From Arbacia lixula (Eukaryota > Echinodermata > Echinoidea > Arbacioida > Arbaciidae), in NCBI GenBank assembly GCA_963669155.1, contig OZ022583.1:17602805-17666804 (forward strand): a stretch of 64,000 nucleotides of DNA. The letters are read 5' to 3'. The translations under genes were made by a program, and so were the position numbers. A model generated the notes under the pieces. The model searched no databases, was not told the DNA's origin, and saw only the letters and a program-made list of their open reading frames with translations. Of this stretch, positions 32,514 through 45,536 are shown piece by piece (the stretch's first letter is position 1; each line of letters opens with the position of its first letter).

Positions 32514-34657
32514 CTGTATGGATATAGAATGGATAGGAATTATGCAGTTAAGCACCTTAAATGTACATGAACATGTACAAGTCACATGAGTACTCACTAG
32601 CAATGAGTGTGTATGTGAGGAATCGGGCCACAAAATTAAGATGAAGCCACACAAAACCTCCCCAACCCGACCTAAATTATAACCATAACCCTTCATTACC
32701 GGTATACATGTAGTAACAAACCCCAGTACCAATAAGCCACCTATTAATGGACTCTGATGTTTCCGTTTGGTGCAGAAATTCAACACACATTTCTGAGCAG
32801 TTATGATAATATAATGGAAGGTCAGATAAGCCAAAATATATTTGGGCCCGTCTCCAGTAATGGGGTACATTTCTGTTAGATTTACTGTAACATATATCTC
32901 TCAAATTCCAATTATTTTGGAGGAAATTAATTCAATACTCTGTCATATTTTGGTGGTGCAAGGTGGTCATAATTTCAAATGATTCAGTTGTGCCAAAAAA
33001 TATCCCTTTAATGGCTTTACTGTAGACAGACCCATTTAGATATTTAGAATGGTGATAGTCACCATGTAGACAACTACAAAGCTCAATATGTTACAATAAC
33101 AGAGATGCCAACTACAGATGTGATTGCGTGCAGGTCTTAAGTTGTAGAAAAATATGATCCATTTCAAAACCGTCTCGAGTCACTAAGCAGAAGGAGGGGA
33201 GGGGGAAGGTAATGGTGGGATTTTATTTTTTAGTGTGCAATGACAAGCTCTCGGGATGTACATGTACTTACTTACGAATGCATAAACGTAGGCCTAGGCT
33301 ACATGCATGCTAAATATGTGATCACCAATTAAATGGCACAAAGTATAAATTTACTGGTTGGTACAGGAAAGTTTAACATAATTTTTTTCTGTCTCTGGCA
33401 GGCTGTAAATGCGTGAGAAAACAGTTGCTGGGAGTCATGCAGCATGAGAGCAACCTCTAATGCATGAGGAGTCGCACGCCTAATGTAGGAGACTTGGCAT
33501 TTCTGTAATAACTCTGATTGATCTTTTCAATGCGAATTGTTTCCCCGACATTCATTCAAAATGTGCTAGACTCTACTTAATTATTGCACGGTTGATGCGC
33601 CCACATACATGTACTGCTATGACTGCCATAGTCAGTGATAAAGCAAATTGTTAATGTGTGTGTCTGGTCTGTGCAGTTTGAACCATCCCATCGAATACTC
33701 TATCGGTTATACTGAAGTAGTACAGGGCCTAAAACTTGGTTTACTTCATGTAAGTGTGATGAAATTAAAATGTAGAGGCCATGCATGGAGAGCCATACTC
33801 CCATACTATAGGCATAAATGCAAGTTCAACTGCTGACAGAAAAGCTAGTACAGTTACAGAAATTGTGGTAGTCTTGAGTCAGATTCAGAGACAGTCATTT
33901 TGAGCAGTAAATTCATCAAATTCATCAAATAAACCCTCACAAAGGATAGATTAAGTCGAATTAATTTCAGAATTATGACTGGTAATGCATTGTGTACGTC
34001 TCTATCTACATAGTCAAAGCTAGTTCCTAAGTAATAATATTATAATAGTCTAGACATACCATTACCAACGCAACGATGTTTCAACTACGCACATATATCT
34101 ACAGCGTAAAACCACGCGCACGGCCTGCCTGAATTCTGGGGATACGGTGGGCTAGGAAGTGCTATATGGCGGTGAATGCCGCAGTGAATTTGCTGCTGCG
34201 ATGGATCACATACAAAATCGGCACTACCGTAAATCGTGTTGACAAAAACTACTTTCATCATCATAAATCCGTTAATCATTAGCACTGAGGACTACTTACA
34301 TACTAATTTCAATATCCATTGGCACAAGATATCATGACAAAATGACATACTCGGGTAAACATGCAATATTTAGATACTTACGGTCGTTGTTTTGATGGTT
34401 TCGTGCAGCGAACTTACGGCGGTAACAGCTAACATGCAAGAAAATCGCTAGGCTATACCGTCAGTCACATCATGAAAAACAAAATGTAAATCGATCAAAC
34501 GCTGTTTTCATGGATTAGCGATTGATCGCAACGAATCAAGCGCTAATAGCGTTTGATGAGAGGGGCTTTATGTTACGGATTTTAGCGATTAATCACTATT
34601 AGCGCTTGATTGAAAAATAGCGATTAATCGCTAACCTTTCTTTATGTTACGGGGCCC

Positions 34658-34930
34658 AGCAGACGTGGGTCTGAAATTCAGACTACATACACTTTTACAC
34701 ACATGTGTGTGTATTGGGAAAGCGCGCGACCCGGCGAATTGGTCCGCCCCTAGCGCCGAATTGGTCCGCGTGCCCAGGCGAATCCGACCGCGGGCAGGTT
34801 CGCCTGCTTTTTCGACCAGGCGTATCCGTCCGCAGGCAGCTGGGAGACCAAATCGCCTGGGAGGTGAATTCGCCTACGACACCGGTACCGCAACGCAATA
34901 TCCAGTCCGTGCTGCTTACTACTACGTGCT
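34658..34930 (+). repeat. 86-bp array 2 (right part) and GC-rich block, copy 2
   Basis: AGCAGACGTGGGTCTGAAAT...TATTGGGAAAGCG resumes the interrupted unit, followed by GGCGAATTGGTCCGC-type GC-rich repeats (34730-34890). Mirrors the order at 18420-19025 in inverse orientation. Confidence 0.8.
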
Positions 34931-35079
34931 ACGGAGCACGCAGCTCCACTGATACAGCTGGGAACTTATTGAGCTACGGAGACGTAATAAGCTCTCTCAC
35001 CGTACCGTCCCGCGTCGTCTTCAGCAGAATCCCGTTCGCTTTTAAGTCAGCGTGACATTTTGACGTTTGTATTTTATCG

Positions 35080-35158
35080 ATGAACGGCGCTCATCTCTTC
35101 CCCAAAATGGAATACAAAGTGTGCAAGGTTGTGACGGACGTGTTGGTGTGTATTATTG
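35080..35158 (+). CDS. Candidate first coding exon (possibly phospholipid-phosphatase-like)
   Basis: ATG at 35080, preceded by an in-frame TGA at 35053, opens 26 codons ending in a hydrophobic stretch (MEYKVCKVVTDVLVCII from the in-frame second ATG at 35107) and a perfect donor G|GTAAGT. Length, phase 1 and sequence style recall exon 1 of animal lipid phosphate phosphatases, where the first membrane helix is split in the same place (VALDVLCVLLA|GLPF in the human PLPP1 type). No second exon or catalytic motif (SGH, KYxxGRxRP) was found downstream, so the call rests on a short match and could be wrong. Upstream sequence is CpG-richer than average, which would suit a promoter. Confidence 0.3.
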
Positions 35159-35929
35159 GTAAGTTCAAACAGATTAACCGTATTGCTCGGATCTTCGCTT
35201 GCTCTTGTTTCAGTAGCAGACATAAATGAAACAACTGAACTGAATATCGTCATCAACAAACAATACATGTGTGAAGTCAGAAGACCACTCATGACCCTTC
35301 ATTACCACTGCCTGTATAAAGACCACTGCCTGGTTATAAATGCTGTGTTTCCACTTCTCTGTACTCCTGGGGATGGGGTGATCTTCTTAGATGGATATGA
35401 ATTTATTTGTAAAGTGACCCACTTTTCCTAGCTGGGATTGGTGTTGGTATTGTGAATGTGTGAGTTACCACATGTTTGCATTGACAATAATTCCATAGTG
35501 CTTTAACTACAACTTTATTTTACACTACAGTAGGTGGTGTATGGCTGGGCATTTATGTGTTAATTATTTACCATGTTTCACATATTGGCATTAATTTATA
35601 AAGGGTTTTTAACGACAACCTCCTGTACCACATAACTACAGTATGTCTTGTATGGCTGGGTGTTCATGTGCCTGTGTGATTGACCTTGTTCCGCATGTCA
35701 AAATTTGCAATGATTTCATTAAGTGTTTTTAACGACAACCTTAGCTATATACACTACAGTGTGTCTTGCTATTTAGTCTCATAGCATTAGTAAAGCTGTC
35801 ATGAATATAAACAGTATGCACATGATGTAACTTCCTTTTCATTTCCACTTTGATGAGGGTGAGTTAATTCATACTTAATCTTCTTTAATGAATGCCCCTC
35901 TCTCACACACACATTTCGATTGCTGACAG

Positions 35930-36448
35930 TAGGTGCGTCTTCATTAGCTCGAGCTGGGCAAAATAGCGAGCTTGTTCTGATCCGGCTAGCTAGCCAGATC
36001 ACGAAATAGCTAGCTATTTGCGTCTTCATTAGCCAGATCAGGCAAAATAGCGAGCTATTTGGTCGAGAAAATTTCCCAAGAAATCTTGGGCTAGATGGAG
36101 CTAGCTCGAGCTAGTTCGCGAAATAGCTCGAGCTAGTTCGGAGCGTCTTCATTAGCCCGAAAATTTCTCGATCCCGGCATGCATCAGCGCCCACGAGGCA
36201 TTGTTTACGTAATAGGTTTTTACACGTGCGTGAATGCGAGCTCACAACCGAAGCCATGCGGTCATGGCCTATTCCTGTCGCACACTGCTGGTATGTGCGA
36301 AACTCGGGATAATTTATGCAACCCGAGCTCGAGCTTACGTATCCCGAGTTTCGAGCTAATGAAGACGCGATTGCAACTTCAGACTAGTTCCCCGGATCAC
36401 AAAAATAGCTCGCTATTTCGTCTGATCGGGCTAATGAAGACGCACCTA
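35930..36448 (+). mobile_element. TA-flanked TIR element (TAGGTGCGTCTTCATTAGC), copy 1
   Basis: Starts TAGGTGCGTCTTCATTAGC and ends GCTAATGAAGACGCACCTA. The interior repeats GTCTTCATTAGCC several times and is full of AAATAGCGAGCTATTT-like palindromes. TA (or AGT) flanks both ends. Copies at 45431 (truncated) and 59104-59548. Confidence 0.85.
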
Positions 36449-37110
36449 GTGTCCTTTGTTGATTAATCATAAACAACTAGTCACCTTGATACAGATTCTT
36501 GAGCGACCTGCAATTAAAAGATAAGGTTCCCCATAGAAGTCTATATTACATGATACTTATAAAACCCCTTCATACTTAATGATTGTAAAGGGATGTCCTG
36601 TCATCAGCCCAAAGTGGAAAAAAAGCTTAATTACACAAACAACATTTAATTTGTTCATTCACCCAGTCTGGCACAATGGCAACATATTGAAATTTGGTTG
36701 GGAAATCTTGGGCTAAATGGTAAAATAGATCGCTAGTTTGTACAATACCAAGCTTTTGGTTGTCCAAACAGTCTTCAGCAGCTTGAAATCTAGTCAGAGT
36801 CTGTGAACGCACTCTGCACAACAGTGTGCAGCGGGCACTACGGTGCATGATGTAACAACATGTGACAGGTTGGGCAAACTAGCGGACCAGTTTCGGGCTG
36901 ATGAAGATTTAATGTCAACTTGTCAAACCAATTTCACATATTAGAAATAAGCTATGTTTTCAACTTTGTGCTGATTCAGCTTGAGCACTTATTTCTCCCT
37001 CCAGCATGGTCTAGACACTTGAGCCCCTTTTCCTTGAAATTCAGAGCTCCACATATATGTGTAGTATTTGATGCGGTCCTTGGAAAGATTAAGGTCATGC
37101 AGTATGTTGT

Positions 37111-37349
37111 ACACTCCAGCTCAAAGGAATTGGCATAGGGAAAGGGAAAGGGAAAAAAGGGAAAGAGCCGCAGTTTTAAACCGCGGTATATTTTGTCCAG
37201 TTAAGCATAAAACATGATGCTTATGCTTTTTAGGCTAAAGCATCATGTTTCATGCTGAACTGGACAAAATATACTGCGGTTAAAACTGCGGCTCCTTCCC
37301 TTTCTTTCCTTTCCCTTTCCCTATGCTAATTCCTTTGAGCTGTAGTGTA
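37111..37349. mobile_element. Foldback element, TA-flanked
   Basis: ACACTCCAGCTCAAAGGAAT...GCCGCAGTTTTAAACCGCGG...CATGATGCTTATGC, then its complement ending ATTCCTTTGAGCTGTAGTGT. The arms are about 110 bp and near-perfect except in the GGGAAA tract. TA at both ends would fit a mariner-type MITE. Confidence 0.85.
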
Positions 37350-40300
37350 TAATGGCAGTTTACCAGCCCATTAGTGTAGGGGAGCCCTTTTGCAAAACCT
37401 TGAAACTCTGCATGGATCAGCAGGATACCCTGACAATAAACCAATTGATGAAACCTTTCAGGAAAAGTGAAAAACTATCCTTGTGTAAGAGTGAACATAA
37501 CGAAACACTTGAATTTTCCATGGTGATTGTATTTTTTGACCTGCAAAAGGGCTACTCTCCCTGTAACTCCTTTGAGAGTTTTTACAAGCCCTAGTAGATC
37601 TTCTCCTTATTTTTGTAAAGAGATACAGTAGGTCAGCATGAGAACAAGAAAAACTGATAACGTTATTTACTGTAGATGTTTAAATGATACAAAGATCCCT
37701 TTTTTCTTTAGGAAAATTGGTGAATGGGTCTTGATGTTAGAGGCTGACTCTCCTCTTGTCGTTTTACATGCTTTTATATTTAAGATTTCCATTCTTTTCT
37801 CCAAGTACAGCAGAGCTTGTTATCAACTTCCCAGCGCAACTACAATCAGTCAAATGCAGTCTGCTATACGCATTTGTACAGTGATTGACTATAATTAATC
37901 ACTTTAAATCACTGTCAAATGGTCAAATGAACTCAGACTCCACTGTACCTGATTTTGGAATATTTTCAGCCAATTTGATTAAAAGTCGTATATTTGTATT
38001 CACCATGTTACCAAAATGTAATAAGACTGGACTCGCTGAAGTTCTCATAAAACATTAAATCTCCAAAATGTTAATTATTTCATATTCATGTACAATGTAC
38101 TTACAGTACAATGAACCATCAATACAAATTGGGCACAAACATATCAAATCAGTTTAAGCTACAAAGCAAATAGGAGTATGCATTATCAGTAGGTGAAAAA
38201 AGCAAGAAAAATAGTTGTGCAATGACCTTAACACGCAGAAAATGTAATGTTTTTACTTTGCACAGTAATGCCAAACTCCATAGAATGTTTGTGTTTACTC
38301 CACTAAGTAACGGGGACACAAGATACATACGGGGGAAGGCAGGTTGGGGGATAGTGATCTCTCAACTGCATACATTTTGAATGTTGCTAAGCGACAGAAA
38401 TTACAATGTGATCTGGCATGGAATCCTGGAGAATGATCAGTCAATCTCAAAGTCATGTGCCCTTTACTCTGTCTACTTTTGTGCATTTTTGCCTTAACCA
38501 TTACATTACAGGGCTTTGAAAATTGCATTGACTTACCTCTTTCATAATAATGGTAATGAGAGGGTTACCACAGCACCCCACACAATTCCTGTATCTTGAT
38601 CAGCATTTTGCCAGGAAACATAAAGAAATTACCTATTCTAAAACTTGCATTTTCATATCTCTTGGCCTATTGCAGATATTTTGAAACCACTTCAGATTGT
38701 AGCATGGTTCCCCCCACATCGAAAATAGCTTCATGAAGTAGCAGTTTATCATTTATCAAAATGAGTAGACAGTATTATGCCTTTGTTGTAGGCATTATGA
38801 AAGGGAAAGCGCAGTTAATCAAAGTTTGAGTATCTCATTTTGAGTTTCCTGCAGTAGGCAATCCTGATTCTTCATTGCAATCATTGCATTCACCGCAGTG
38901 GACTTTGCACATGATAAAATGGACCTTGCACTTGAGTAATGACTGAGAGACACTTTGCAATTTATAGAATCTGTGTCATCACTTGGATCCTGTTTCATAG
39001 GTGTAGTCAATTATAAATCAAACTTGTAACATGATAAATTACTCATATATTGCAGAGCCAATGGCTCGAGAAGTAGATGAGAACTATGTAATACCTTCAT
39101 GGCAATAGGGCTATCCATTAATGCAGACTCCCCCCCCCCCCCCCCCCCACCCCTCCCTCATTCCCCACACGCACACTTATTGATGGTGTGCTTTGTTAAA
39201 CCAAAAAAAAAAAAAAATACCAGTAGGCTATCAATTAAAATAAATGATGATTTTTCTCTTCATGTACATGTTAGAAAGTAAGAGTAAGTGAAGGAGTCTG
39301 AAGTTTCATATCCACAGCTGAAAAATATATATATGCAGGATATTACACTTGTACAAATACTAAATTCTGGTGTAGTGTAGATAGGATATAGCCATTCAGA
39401 AAATTTGTTAACTCCCACGAAGTTCAATTTTAATCAAGACAGACAAATTGGGGGATTTGGGGAGAATATTTCAACCATGCATGTTGACATTGACATCATC
39501 GCAGTTTTGTGATTTTTGCGGTTACTCAGGGGAGAACTATTTGAGTTCATGGAAGCTATAAAGTCTACAACTATTGTGCTTATTTACAAAGCGTGTGTGT
39601 GTGGTGATTTGGTCTGCTGTGTGTTGTTACGGTTACATTTTCCATTCCATCACAGGTCATATTCCTTCCCTCACAATAACAGAAGCATGAACAACTAAGC
39701 AAATTTTAGCCCTAAATGGAATGCGGTGGAAACAGGGGTGGACTTCGGCTTTTTCTGTGTGAATGTCGAATTGATTTATTTCCAAGAAATTGCAAATATA
39801 ATAGATTGAATACATGTGATGTGAGCTACATGTAGGGCAATGGCTTAGGAGGATAATGCGATAATTTGACAGTTATGTTGCACAATTTATCGTGTTTTTT
39901 TGTAGTTTTAATTGGTCTTGTCACTAAGTTTACCATTATGGGGTATTTATTTTGTGATTGTACTTCAAACGTCATTGGTTTTATTGTTGCTTTATTGGTT
40001 TTAGCAGCAAAAATTGGTCTGTTCAGAAAGCTGTTTATTGTTCCATGCACAGCTCCAGAATTTATACCACTGTGGAGTAGAAATCAGGCTGATGCAAATA
40101 CATGCATGTAAAAATAGTCATGGCTTTGCAGGGAAAGTGAACTTTCATGTGAAATAGGAAGTTCCTTTGGACGAGCAGTCTATGAGAATGCAAAGACCAC
40201 CCTTGTTAAATAACACTTGAAATAGATGCCTTCCTGCACCCATATGTACTACCCGTATGCTCATGTAGGTGTAGTATGCTAGTACACATTATCATGGTTC

Positions 40301-42297
40301 AGAGAAATCAAATGCTAGAAGAGCATTTACCAAAGCACAGGTTTAAGTGAGGTCAGTTTAAATGAGAAAATGCATGGAGAACAAGAGAAAGAGAGAGCCA
40401 GGAAAGAGACAGATAAGCTCTTAAGGAGAAAAGGTTGGGATTGTGGTTAATGGAGTGGGAGGAGAGAGAAAGAAATCACATTGATATTTTACTCAATTCC
40501 AGAAACAATGGCATTCCAAGGGGGCCAATTTCCTTTTCTACGATACATCTGTCAATAGCAGCAACACTTCATTGGGCACAAAGGGGCGGTGGAAGTCTGT
40601 CTGTTCCAAAGACCCCGCCTGGAGCTTCATTAGGGCTATTGAGGTGCCCTTTTCTTAAGAGCACTCCACTGAGAAGTGTTTGTCCCACAAGGATGATGGG
40701 ATTTGCTCCCGGGTTGTATGGGGCCAGCAACGGATAGCCCAAACACGGTATTGAACACTCCAAGAAATGTATGGATCCCCCCCCCCCCCCCCCCCAATCA
40801 GAGAGGTGCCTTTCCTCGTACAGTAGCAATTTAAGTCTGTAAACTGTAAGGCAATATTAAAGGGAATAGTCTATAACAATTCACAAATTCAAGTTCTTTT
40901 TAATCCTTTGGGTACAAGTACTGACTTCCTCATATAACAACACATTTTCTTGCCCTATAGATGGGACTGAATGGGTGAGTAGTCTTTACCTGGTTACACA
41001 TATTTGATTCTAACAAGACATTTTCAGTTTCAAAAGTCATTGTGTATATTCCCTTTCATGTGTTGAGTGGGCAGGCTATGTAACAGGTCATTGATCTGTG
41101 ATTGGACATTTGCTCCCATGACATTTCCTCCAGCCTTGATTAAGATGTAGGGTTTGCTGGAAAGGCTTATAAGGATTACTATCAAGTTTTAAGTTAGGTT
41201 TAGGAATCAGGTTAGCGCTACACAGTGCTTCCATAGTTATATCAATTTTTTCTTAAATCAGACAAGTATACATACTTGTACATTCTTATGATAGTTCAGA
41301 TAAAAGCATTCTCTTTAAAATCACTTGAGGTTAAAGAGAAATAACATCTCGGGTAGGAATCCCAGTTCATGGTTGTTTTTTTTTCACAGCTGATTCAAAT
41401 GTTAAAAATTTTACTCAATTAAGTACAGTGTACGTATGTGTACATGTACATGTTTATGAACTACACATAAAGTGAGAATTTATGAAAATGAACTGTGCAT
41501 TGTAAAAAGGGCTGCATAACTTTGTGTTTTGTTCAGCTTATTTCTTCTTTTGATCATGTCTATTCCGGTATTATGATTTGGAGGAATGTTTGTAGGCGGG
41601 ACCTAGAAAAATGCTGAAAAAACAGAAATGAAAATATTTTTCAATATGCATGTCAATGTCATGGGATGTATAAATAAAGTTCATGATCGTCAACTCTCAA
41701 AACTTTTTGAGAGGTTACATGGAAATGCAATTTATTTGTTTGTTTGGGCTTCAACCCCATGTATAAATTTTCTCCAATCCTAGACAAAAATAGAATTGAA
41801 ATCACAAAGCAAATGTGTCTGAACACTTATTGAACCATGCACATTTGTATACCACATACCATGAAAGTGAAATGCACTGGATTGGTTACAAACAGTTGTT
41901 GGTGTGAAATGCAGAGTGGTTTTAGAGTGGAGCTTCGTATGTGAATACGTAGGAAAGCAGATTTAGTTCATGCACATGTTTTAAAAGGCAAAAACTCAAT
42001 TGATGTATTTTTTAACTACTAATACACACAACAATGAATGATAGGATTTACATCAAATGTATTTTTGCCAGGTATTTGCCCACATGGTTACTAAGATGAT
42101 GATTTTTTTTTTATTGTTTTGCTCTTGGTATTGGCTTTGTAAAAAGTGGGATAACTTGGGAGTTCAGGAAGTCAAAATGCTGGAATTTCAATGGCTTGAA
42201 TGCTTGCCTATCCCATATATGGAATGCAAACACGGCTTATTGCTGGAGGCGTATAACATGCAGAAAAATAATGAATGACAGCACATCAAAGATCTGA

Positions 42298-42331
<34 letters not shown>

Positions 42332-42619
42332 GGAACATGGTAATGAGGTCTAATAGGTGAGACTGCATCAGTCTGGAGTTAGAAAACAGACGAGTTAAAA
42401 AAAAATAGCCAAAAAATCAGTCTTCACAAAAATAATTCCAAGTATTTGATATTTTGCTGTGAAATTTATTTAATTTCATGATCCAAAAAAAAAAATTGCT
42501 AGTTAAGCTACTAGTACTTATGTTGAAGGTGATTGAAGACAACTGCAGCTGTTAAGAAATGCACATGGCTTTGTGTGGACTTAGTTTGTGTATCAAGACC
42601 ATGAAGAACTTGGAAAGTC

Positions 42620-42840
42620 CACCCGCATGCATTGTAACGTGGCTTCCTGGCTGTTCGGCATTATCAATCCAAACTACAATATTCTAGAAAAAGGTTTGGC
42701 TGCAGTAGACTAATCATTCTTATTTCCTTCTCCAGACATAGGGAAGGAAAAGGAGAATGAAAGAGTGACTAGTCTTGTGAATACTAGACTCTATTATTTC
42801 TAAATTTTTAATTAAATATGTCGCAAAGCGTGGAAGGCGG
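42620..42840 (+). repeat. GTCTGGCTTCCAG foldback family, copy 2
   Basis: TTTGGCTGCAGTAGACTAAT...GGAGAATGAAAGAGTGACTA, then ACTAGACTCT and an AT-rich end. Shares the core with copies at 9200 and 48425. Confidence 0.65.
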
Positions 42841-44029
42841 GTATCTTAGCTGATGAAGGTTGGCATTGATTTCCTGAGCAAATAGATGGCTACTTTCCCG
42901 TGGGAAAAGCTGACAATTTTTGTTGTGGGGGCAACTTTGCAAGCCTGATGCCATGAAGCAAACACCCTTAACTTTTATTTTGCATTTAAACCTTTGGAGA
43001 AAATGTATTTTTCACATTTTGCGCTCATACAGGGGCACTGTATAATACATTGCAGGGTGTCGACTGCCTCGAGACCCCATCAAAATTGTTTTCACTGATA
43101 CTAAGTCAAACCAGATATAGCATTTAATTTTGGCAACAATGTTGATAACCCCAGGCTAGGGAAGAAGGGCCTTTTATCACCTTTGTCACAAACCATTACC
43201 ATTATCTCTAATCTCTTTCTTTTTTTTCTGAGCAGTAAATACCAGCTGCCAGATGACAATGCAGATTTCAAAATAGTATCAAGGGAGAGCATCTCAATTA
43301 GGAGTGATCTTTTATTTGAAAAAAAAAAATGCTGTACATATATTAATATCATTTGTCTGAAAGGATGAAATGCATCCAGCTTTCATTACCAATTTTGATA
43401 CAGCATTCATTAACCAAAAACAGACTACTGCTCGGTATCTTTAAGCTGCTTAAGTTGTGCTGTGTACTAACTACTAGGTGTAGGTTTTTTTTTTTTTTTT
43501 TTTTTTGGGGGGGGGGGGTATTGATTTATTAGCAGTGGGCAATTGCAAATGCTGAGCACAGAGGCAGGCACCATGAATCATGCACAATGAAGAGATTATT
43601 CATGTGAAGTACATGTTCTTGAAGACTGGTACACAAGATGAGAGAGGCTTACAGAGCAATATCTTGTACGCTCTTTTGATGTTTAATACCTGCTTATCCC
43701 ATGGCTTGTAATCCACTGAGGATCCACTAAAGATTCCCAGTTTTACAAAAGGTGTTAATCTTCACAGCTCTCATTGAGCTTAGGATGCCTTTGGTGTTTA
43801 GAAATTGTGCTCATCCTGCTACCTTTAATTATAACAGGGATTTGTACTCCAATCACCTTCCTGATTACTGAGTAAGAAATCCCAAAGCCCCGTTGTCTAG
43901 CCATTGAAGTGGGGATTGGAGACTGTTTGAAGTGTTGTGATTGAGGTAATCTACATTGAGGACCAGGAGAGAAAGTGAGAAAGAAAGAGAGAAGGGGGGG
44001 GGGGGGTGGTGGTGAACGAATGAGGAGGA

Positions 44030-44108
<79 letters not shown>

Positions 44109-44115
44109 AGGGAGG

Positions 44116-44188
<73 letters not shown>

Positions 44189-45430
44189 GAAAGGGGCTTG
44201 CTAAACAATTATGGTAAGATAGAGGTGGAAAGAAAGGAGGGGAAGGAAGGAAATCGGAAGGGGAATTATAAAAATAGATGCCACACAATTCCTCATGATC
44301 ATAAAATATATATGTGTATTGTATTTACAATAAACTATATGTTCTAAAAAAAACAAATAATGAATATTTTTCCGTTGCACTCATAAACATTCACTATTTG
44401 TATACTATACAATGGATTTAATACAAACTACATGATGACCATTGCAGTACAGTACATGTACAATGTATACTGACCACTAAACTGCTACTACAGTATGGCT
44501 CATTACATAATAAAGAGATGCTCCTCTCTTTATCACTGTATCAGGCATTCTAGAAGAATGTTTATTTTCTTGTTGGCCAGCTTCTGTTTGCTAATGCTCC
44601 CTGTTCGATTGTTATGTTAGGTCTCTTATGCAATTAAGCTGTCATGCTCTGGATGATGCTGGTCCTTTAATCTGCACTTTTTTTATCTGTGTGTTCTGGC
44701 ATAATCATTGAAAGGACGAGCTCTGGAATGTACACTATGCATTAGTTGCATACTACCTCTGTGTATATTCTTTGGAAAGATAAAATGGTCCATTTTGACA
44801 GTGCATTGCATTCTCTCCACGTCCCTAATCCTTTCATTACCATGGACATGTTTTTTGAGTAGGAATTCAGTGGGAAACTCAAGGCTTAGTAAGAGCAGTA
44901 TTTGGGTATGAGAAGGGAAAAGTCAGAGGAGAAATTTGAGAATGGAATCCATATGAATTGATATCAAATATGAGCAAGGAAATTAGAGAAGTAGATTAGT
45001 GAAAGTTTGACGGATATTGGATGAGTGATAAGACGGTTATGAATTTGTGACAATATTTGACGCTTAGAAATGTTTTCATTCAAGCAATCTGGAAATAAGA
45101 TAATTCTTCTCAGGGTCAAACTGTGGATGTTTGGCAAATGTTGTTGATGCCCTATTTTCAGTGAGCCACCATATGTTCTCTCCCAAACCTGTGACTCGTT
45201 CACTGCAATATCATTCTAGTCTCATAATATCAGTGTCAGAACTTAAAGCCCTGATGGGTGATTAGTGATGTTGTACCCTGTGTATTTCCTGATGTTTTCT
45301 TGTATTGTTGTTCATAATTGCAAAAAGACAAACTGGTTCAGTGAATGATAATGGGACATGCATGTGCCAGATGTTTATTTAGGTCACTGGACTCTTGTTA
45401 ATGTTGCTGTCAACTGAATGAACACCATAT

Positions 45431-45536
45431 TAGGTGCGTCTTCATTAGCCCGATCAAACGAAATAGCGAGCTATTTTGCTGATCCGGGGAACTAGCCTGA
45501 AGTTGCAATCGCGTCTTCATTAGCTCATCGAAACTC
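45431..45536 (-). mobile_element. TAGGTGCGTC element, truncated copy 2
   Basis: Left end TAGGTGCGTCTTCATTAGCC continues through CGAAATAGCGAGCTATTTTG to a second GCGTCTTCATTAGCTC, where homology to the 36448 end of copy 1 stops. Confidence 0.8.

Larger units (their letters stand above)
28356..34657. mobile_element. 6.3-kb TIR element inserted in the tandem repeat
   Basis: Starts GGGCCCCGTAACATAAA and ends TTTATGTTACGGGGCCC. The flanking 86-bp repeat is split precisely at both ends, which shows insertion. The left subterminal region (28375-28630) has repeated CTACGATTGATATCAATCGT words; the right (34490-34640) has GCGATTAATCGCTA-type words, with CGTAACATAAAG-like internal copies. No unambiguous target duplication. 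The interior shows possible Myb-like and HARBI1-like relics, so a PIF/Harbinger-type element is my best inference. Confidence 0.75.

Noticed and set aside
32385-32870. 161-codon minus-strand frame
   Set aside because: No family recognised beyond the small 32451-32513 segment with splice sites; most of it runs through intron-like sequence.
34644-35055. Overlapping GC-rich frames near 34.7 kb
   Set aside because: They translate the GGCGAATT repeat block that also occurs at 18.4-18.7 kb.
36179-36466. 95-codon frame with a MKTRLQLQ-like peptide shared with the 45.4-kb region
   Set aside because: The shared peptide comes from the GTCTTCATTAGC mobile element, not a gene.
43755-44288. 177-codon minus-strand frame rich in Ser-Leu
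   Set aside because: It is a translation of the (GA)n microsatellite and flanks, with no independent coding signal.
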